DNA from: Actinomycetes bacterium
Lineage (GTDB): Bacteria > Actinomycetota > Acidimicrobiia > Acidimicrobiales > Bog-793
Assembly (NCBI GenBank): GCA_021786195.1
Contig: JAJYNS010000106.1
Location: forward strand, 1-32,000
Direction: 5' to 3'
DNA length: 32,000 bases
Shown: positions 25,879 through 32,000 of the stretch, piece after piece
Numbering within the stretch: the stretch's first letter is position 1
Layout: each line of letters starts with the position of its first letter
Program-made: the position numbers and the translations under genes
The notes under the pieces: generated by a model
Database searches by the model: none
What the model was told of the DNA's origin: nothing
Seen by the model: only the letters and a program-made list of their open reading frames with translations

Positions 25879-25894
25879 GCAATGCCACCAGCTC

Positions 25895-26620
25895 TCAGCT
25901 GCCCGCGCCCTCGCGAGGGCGACGCGGTGCCGCCCTCTTCGCGACCCCCGCCCTCTTCACCGGCGAAGCGGCCTTCTCGGCAGGCGAGCTCCTCGCCGCG
26001 CGCCTCCCGGCGGCCGCCTTCGCCCCCGCCTTCTTCGCCCCGGTCGCCTCCTGCGCCCTGGCCGACCGCGCGGCCGCGGCCTTCGCCGGGGCCTTCTTCG
26101 CCGCCGTGCTGGGGCGCCTCGTCACTCGAGGCGCCTGCTCGGCCCCGCCGCTCGACCCCGTGCCCGCCGCGGCCGGGGCACCGGCGGGCGGCGGGGCCGT
26201 CCCGGCGCCCGGCGGGCCGAAGGCCGAGCGGATCTCGCCGAGCACCTCGGTGACGACCGAGCCGACGCCTTCGACGACGTCGGCGAGATCCTCACGCCCC
26301 CTGCGGGCGAGCGACCGCAGCAGCTCCTTTCGGCGCCGAGCCGCGCGCGCCGCGAGCTCACGCCGCAGCTCCGAGCGCACCGCCTCCGCGAGCTGCTCCG
26401 CGCCCCGGCGTGAGCGTGCCGCGACCTCCTCCAGCAGGTCCTCGACCCGCTCCCGGCCCTCGGACTCGCCGAGCAGGCCGTGCGCCATGTCCTCGAGGTC
26501 GGCACGCCCCTGGCGGGCCAGGCTCGAGCCGAGCTCGACGCCGCGGCGTAACACCCCGGCGAGCAGGTCGGTGGGCCGCTGTCCCGGTCGGCCCTCGTCC
26601 GGTCGCTCCTGGTGTGCCAT
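25895..26620 (-). CDS. Phasin-like protein with histone H1-like Lys/Ala/Pro tail
   Basis: The 241 residues fall into two parts. Residues 1-130 are Arg/Glu/Leu/Ala-rich and amphipathic helical, as in polyhydroxyalkanoate-associated PhaF/PhaI-type phasins. Residues about 130-241 are low-complexity with repeats of the type AAKKAPAKAAA, like bacterial H1-like proteins that bind DNA. PhaF joins just these two functions, but no PHA synthesis gene is in the window, so a nucleoid or envelope role is equally possible. ATG 26620 has TAGACT six bases upstream. It is the first gene of the nadK-recN-pyrG group. Confidence 0.7.
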   Translation of the reverse strand: MAHQERPDEGRPGQRPTDLLAGVLRRGVELGSSLARQGRADLEDMAHGLLGESEGRERVEDLLEEVAARSRRGAEQLAEAVRSELRRELAARAARRRKELLRSLARRGREDLADVVEGVGSVVTEVLGEIRSAFGPPGAGTAPPPAGAPAAAGTGSSGGAEQAPRVTRRPSTAAKKAPAKAAAARSARAQEATGAKKAGAKAAAGRRAARSSPAEKAASPVKRAGVAKRAAPRRPREGAGS

Positions 26621-26626
26621 CTCATA

Positions 26627-26632
26627 AGTCTA
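26627..26632 (-). promoter_or_regulatory. -10 box, leaderless start of the phasin/H1-like gene
   Basis: TAGACT on the minus strand lies six bases before ATG 26620. A TTGCAA sequence is upstream but too close to be its -35 box. Confidence 0.5.
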
Positions 26633-26651
26633 CCAGCCGCGCTTGCAATAG

Positions 26652-27488
26652 CTAGCGCGTGGGAGCCCCGCCGCCGAGCCTGCCGGGCTCGAGCGGCTCG
26701 CCGGACAGCACGTGGCGCACGAGGTCGGCCACGTCGCTCGCGACGAGGTCCGGCTCCGGACCGGTCACCTCGGCGCCGGGACGCGTGACGCCGGAGAGGA
26801 CGAGGGCGAAGCGGGCGCCGAGCCTGCGGGCGAGCGCACCGTCGGTCGAGGTCCTGTCGCCGACGACGAGGTCCACCCGACCCAGGCGCTCGGCGACGAG
26901 CGAGGCGGCGGGCTCGTTCGGCTTGCCGGCGACGACCGCTCGAGCCCCGGTGGCCACCTCCAGCGCCGCGAGCACGCTCCCGGCACCCGGCTGCAGGCCG
27001 TCTCGGACCGGGAAGGTGGCGTCGTCGTTCGTCGCGACGAGCCGAGCCCCGGCGAGCACGGCGCGCATCCCCGCCGAGAGTCGCCAGTAGTCGAGGACGA
27101 GGTCGAGCCCGACGACGACGGCGTCGACGCTCCTTGCTCCCTGCGAGCCCGGCTGGACCGGCTCGACGCCGCGTGCCTCGAGCGCCTCTTGGATGCCCGG
27201 GCCGCCGAGCACGAGCGCCCGCTCGCCGGGCCGGCACAGCCGCGCCGCGGCCTCGGCCGAGGTGAGCAGGTCGCCGGGGTCGACGTCGAGTCCGTGCCGG
27301 GCGAGCTTGGCGAGGTGGTCCCCACGGCGGGGGTGGGAGTTGTTGGTGAAGTAGGCGAGCTGCGTGCCGGCCTCCCCCAGCCGCCGCAGCGCCCCGGCGG
27401 CGCCGGGGATCGGGCGCTCGCCAGTCCAGACCACCCCGTCGAGGTCGACCAGCCACTGCCCTGTCCGGCCGCGTCCGAAGCTCTCCAC
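26652..27488 (-). CDS. HAD-family phosphatase, class IIA (NagD-like)
   Basis: The 278-residue protein has HAD motif I DLDGVVWTG (Asp15, Asp17), motif II FTNNS near residue 50, the IIA cap domain in the middle, motif III Lys in GKPNEP, and motif IV VGDRTSTDGALA. This matches NagD-like phosphatases. In Mycobacterium the homolog at the same place (Rv1692) is a glycerol-3-phosphate phosphatase that recycles phospholipid glycerol; that substrate is likely but not proven here. GTG 27488 begins a short extension before motif I; a weaker CAGGAT box lies six bases upstream. It is divergent from the DUF1015 gene with a 35-bp gap. Confidence 0.88.
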   Translation of the reverse strand: MESFGRGRTGQWLVDLDGVVWTGERPIPGAAGALRRLGEAGTQLAYFTNNSHPRRGDHLAKLARHGLDVDPGDLLTSAEAAARLCRPGERALVLGGPGIQEALEARGVEPVQPGSQGARSVDAVVVGLDLVLDYWRLSAGMRAVLAGARLVATNDDATFPVRDGLQPGAGSVLAALEVATGARAVVAGKPNEPAASLVAERLGRVDLVVGDRTSTDGALARRLGARFALVLSGVTRPGAEVTGPEPDLVASDVADLVRHVLSGEPLEPGRLGGGAPTR

Positions 27489-27523
27489 CTCATGATCCTG
27501 CCATCGTGTGCTACGCAGGTGGC

Positions 27524-28741
27524 ATGGCCCGCTTCGAGCCCTTCGCCGGGCTGCGCTACGACACCGAGGTCGTCGCGCTCTCGGCGGTGATCGCGCCCCC
27601 CTACGACGTCGTCGGCCCGTCCGAACGAGGCCGCCTCGCGTCGCGAAGTCCGTACAACTCGATCCTGCTCGAGCTGCCCGAGCCGGACGAGACGGCCGGC
27701 CTGGACCGCTACGCCCACGCCGCGGCGCTCCTCGAGAGCTGGCGGGCCCGGGGAGTGCTGCGCGAGGAGCGCGCCCCGTCGGTCTACGTCTACCGGATGA
27801 GCTACGTCGCAGAGGACGGCCGGGCACGCTCGACGACGGGCGTGGTCGGCGCGCTCGGCCTCGACAGCGAGGGCGAGGGCGAGGTGCTGCCGCACGAGCA
27901 GACCATGCCTCGCCCGAAGGGGGACCGTCTTGACCTGCTCCGGGCCTGCCGGGCGAACCTCTCGCCGATCTGGGGCCTGTCGCTGTCGACCGGCCTCGCT
28001 CGAGCCTGCGCCGAGGTGGCCGAGCGCGCCCCGGCCGCCGAGGCCGCCAGGGACGACGACGGGGTGCTCCACGAGCTGTGGCCCGTCGCCGACCCCGCGA
28101 CGATCGCTGCCGTCGCGGAGCGGGTCGAGGCGAGCCCGGTCGTCATCGCCGACGGCCACCATCGCTACGAGACGGCCAGCCTCTACCAGGCGGAGCGCCG
28201 GCGCGCCAACGGCGGGGCCCCCGGCGCCTACGACCTCGTGATGGCGTTCGTCGTCGAGCTGTGCGAGGACGAGCTGGTCGTCGAGCCGATCCACCGGCTC
28301 GTCTCTGGCCTGCCGGCCGACCTCGACCTGGCCGGAGCGCTCGGCGAGCACTTCGAGCTGGCACCGGGCCCGGCCGACCCGGTCGAGCTCCAGGAGGCGA
28401 TGACCCTCGAGCGCGCCCTCGGCCTGGTGACGGCCGACGGCAACCTCCTGCTGCGCCCGAGACCGAGCCTGCTCGAGGAGGCCGAGGCCGACCTCGACTC
28501 GAGCAGGCTCGACGTCGCCCTGGCCGGGCTGCCCGCGCACGAGGTCTCCTACCTGCACGGCGCCCGCGACGCCGCCCGGGCGGTCGCCTCGGGCGCGGCG
28601 CAGCACGCCTACCTCCTGCGACCTGCGACGGTGGCCCAGATCGCCGAGACTGCGCACAGCGGCCGGCGCATGCCGCCCAAGACGACCTTCTTCCAACCCA
28701 AGCCGAGAACGGGCATGGTGCTCCGGCCGGTGCCGGGCTAA
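27524..28741 (+). CDS. DUF1015 protein (SerK-like, ParB-related fold)
   Basis: The 405-residue protein matches the DUF1015 family. It starts FEPFAGLRYDTEVVALSAVIAPPYDVV, has a central VVIADGHHRYETASLY with the family's most conserved residues, and ends PPKTTFFQPKPRTGMVLRP. One archaeal member (SerK) is an ADP-dependent serine kinase, but the bacterial members are largely uncharacterised. ATG 27524 is preceded by a TACGCA box six bases upstream, near the leaderless pattern; a GTG at 27506 is the alternative. It is convergent with the korB gene, with 23 bp between the stops. Confidence 0.9.
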   Translation: MARFEPFAGLRYDTEVVALSAVIAPPYDVVGPSERGRLASRSPYNSILLELPEPDETAGLDRYAHAAALLESWRARGVLREERAPSVYVYRMSYVAEDGRARSTTGVVGALGLDSEGEGEVLPHEQTMPRPKGDRLDLLRACRANLSPIWGLSLSTGLARACAEVAERAPAAEAARDDDGVLHELWPVADPATIAAVAERVEASPVVIADGHHRYETASLYQAERRRANGGAPGAYDLVMAFVVELCEDELVVEPIHRLVSGLPADLDLAGALGEHFELAPGPADPVELQEAMTLERALGLVTADGNLLLRPRPSLLEEAEADLDSSRLDVALAGLPAHEVSYLHGARDAARAVASGAAQHAYLLRPATVAQIAETAHSGRRMPPKTTFFQPKPRTGMVLRPVPG

Positions 28742-28748
28742 GCCCCGC

Positions 28749-28764
28749 GGCGCGCTTCGGCGCC
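28749..28764. terminator. Short GC stem-loop between DUF1015 and korB
   Basis: GGCGC and GCGCC form a 5-bp stem around GCTTCG in the 23-bp gap between two convergent stops. It lacks a T-tract and is short, so termination here is a weak call. Confidence 0.3.
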
Positions 28765-29801
28765 TCAGCTCGCCGGCTCGCCCACGGACCAGGTCGTCCC
28801 CGAGCGCAACAGCTCGGCGAGGTCGCCATCCCCCTTGCGCCGGCGCACCTCGTCGATCTGCGCGTCGACGAGGCTCCCGTAGTCCGGCCGCTCGACGGCC
28901 CGGAAGACGCCGATCGGCGTCGGCTCGAACGGGCCCCGGGCGAGGTGGGCGAGCAGGAAGGCGATGCCGGGGTCCTCTCGCCGCTCGTCGTGCACGAGCA
29001 GCGCGGACTCGCCGACGTCGGCAACCTCGACGATCTCGAGCCGTCCGTCCGCCCGGAGCACGACGCCCTTGTGGAGGTCCGCCCCGAACCGGATGGGCTG
29101 GCCGTGCTCGAGCGGCACGAGCATCTCCTCCCGAGCGGCCCTGCCGGTGACCTGCTCGAAGGCGCCGTCGTTGAAGACGTTGCAGTTCTGGTAGACCTCG
29201 ACGAGGGCCGCGCCCTTGTGGTCGTGCGCCCGCCGGAAGACCTCCATCATGTGCCTGCGGTCCATGTCGTGGGTGCGGGCGACGAAGGTCGCCTCGGCGC
29301 CGAGGGCCAGGGCGATCGGGTTGAACGGCCTGTCGAGCGAGCCGAACGGCGTCGACTTCGTCACCTTGCCGAGCTCCGAGGTCGGGGAGAACTGGCCCTT
29401 GGTCAGCCCGTAGATCTGGTTGTTGAACAGCAGGATCGTCATGTTGACGTTGCGGCGCAGGGCGTGGACCAGGTGGTTGCCCCCGATCGACAGCGCGTCG
29501 CCGTCGCCGGTGACCACCCAGACGTCGAGATCCGGGCGGGACAGGGCGAGCCCCGTCGCGATCGCGGGCGCTCGGCCGTGGATCGTGTGCATCCCATAGG
29601 TGCTCATGTAGTAGGGGAAGCGCGCCGCGCAGCCGATGCCCGAGACGAAGACGGTCCGCTCGCGGGCCACGCCGAGCTCGGGGAGCAGCGTCTGCACGGC
29701 GGCAAGGATCGAGTAGTCGCCGCACCCGGGGCACCAGCGGACCTCCTGGTCGCTCGCCCAGTCCTTGCGGGAGGTCGCCGGCACGCCCGGTCCGGCCGCG
29801 C

Positions 29802-29805
<4 letters not shown>
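28765..29805 (-). CDS. korB: 2-oxoacid:ferredoxin oxidoreductase, beta subunit
   Basis: KorB holds thiamine diphosphate and a [4Fe-4S] cluster in the enzyme that oxidatively decarboxylates 2-oxoglutarate (or another 2-oxoacid) with ferredoxin. The 346-residue protein has WCPGCGDYS (two cluster Cys), SGIGCAARFPYY (third Cys) and EVYQNCNVF (fourth Cys). The diphosphate-magnesium motif is TGDGDALSIGGNHL, continuing to LLFNNQIYGLTKGQ. The pattern fits the mycobacterial KorB. The GTG start overlaps the korA stop as GTGA. 2-Oxoglutarate is inferred from family likeness; pyruvate or a branched 2-oxoacid cannot be excluded. Confidence 0.93.
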
Positions 29806-31724
<1,919 letters not shown>

Positions 31725-31854
31725 GATCGCTGCCTCCTCGCCGGGGCGCCGGGGGCGCGCACCTCCACGCCTCGCACCCCCCGCTTGCGGCACCGGCCAG
31801 CCACGCCCGGCCGGGCCGCAGCGAGATGCTACCCGCCGGCCGTCGGGTCCCTGC

Positions 31855-32000
31855 TCAGGCGACGGTGACCTCGGGGTCGAGGTAGACGTCCTGGACGGCG
31901 CGGATGATCTCGACGCCCTCGGCCGCCGGCCGCTGGAACGCCTTTCGTCCGAGGATGAGGCCCATGCCCCCCGCCCGCTTGTTGATCACCGCCGTGCGCA
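31855..32000 (-). CDS. Fructose-bisphosphate aldolase class I, C-terminal part (cut by window edge)
   Basis: Only the last 48 residues are in the window. They read as a class I aldolase C-terminus of the FbaB/DhnA type: [20 protein letters not shown] followed by a helix and [13 protein letters not shown]. This enzyme cleaves fructose 1,6-bisphosphate through a Schiff-base Lys, which lies outside the window. The gene runs from beyond position 32000 on the minus strand. It is upstream of korA and could share its transcript, but the 130-bp gap leaves room for a separate promoter. Confidence 0.85.
   Translation of the reverse strand, partial: RTAVINKRAGGMGLILGRKAFQRPAAEGVEIIRAVQDVYLDPEVTVA

Overview
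The window looks like a chromosomal segment of a high-GC actinobacterium, most likely a deep-branching lineage such as Acidimicrobiia. This placement is inferred, not proven. The right-hand 26 kb carries a core gene order that I recall from Mycobacterium: HAD phosphatase, NAD kinase, recN, pyrG and Nudix in one block, and scpA, scpB, rluB, cmk and der in another. Here the two blocks sit close together with other genes between them. Many genes start with GTG and many overlap as GTGA or ATGA. Many operon heads have a TANNNT -10 box only 6-7 nt before the start codon, so leaderless transcription appears to be the rule.

Layout. (1) Positions 1-5957 are the right part of an integrative element inserted at the 3' end of a tRNA-Pro(GGG) gene (5958-6035, minus). 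It carries a tyrosine integrase, a convergent excisionase-like HTH gene, a gene-less 1.1 kb stretch with iterated palindromes, and a tightly overlapped minus-strand operon of five accessory genes. Two of those five can be partly placed: a degenerate tyrosine-recombinase-like protein and a helicase stub. The left end of the element lies outside the window. (2) Positions 6127-6670 hold two small membrane proteins. (3) Positions 6717-9568 hold der and a PDZ/radical-SAM DUF512 protein, divergent from ispH and a family 2 glycosyltransferase (9601-11540). (4) Positions 11498-18709 are an eight-gene minus-strand operon: scpA, scpB, rluB, aroH, tyrA, a cytidylate kinase-acyltransferase fusion, an NAD-dependent epimerase and aroA. 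It is divergent from trpS. (5) Positions 19811-27488 are minus-strand genes for a site-2 protease, a DksA/TraR protein, a Nudix hydrolase, pyrG, recN, NAD kinase, a phasin/H1-like protein and a HAD phosphatase. (6) A DUF1015 protein (plus strand) faces the 2-oxoacid:ferredoxin oxidoreductase genes korB and korA. The 3' end of a class I fructose-bisphosphate aldolase gene is cut by the right edge.

How the genes work together. The scpA operon joins chromosome condensation (ScpAB), rRNA pseudouridylation (RluB), tyrosine/phenylalanine synthesis (AroH, TyrA, AroA), pyrimidine nucleotide salvage (CMK) and phospholipid acylation (PlsC domain) in one transcript. The element shows no recognisable defence, resistance or conjugation gene in the visible part. 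Its unfamiliar operon is the most likely place for something undescribed.
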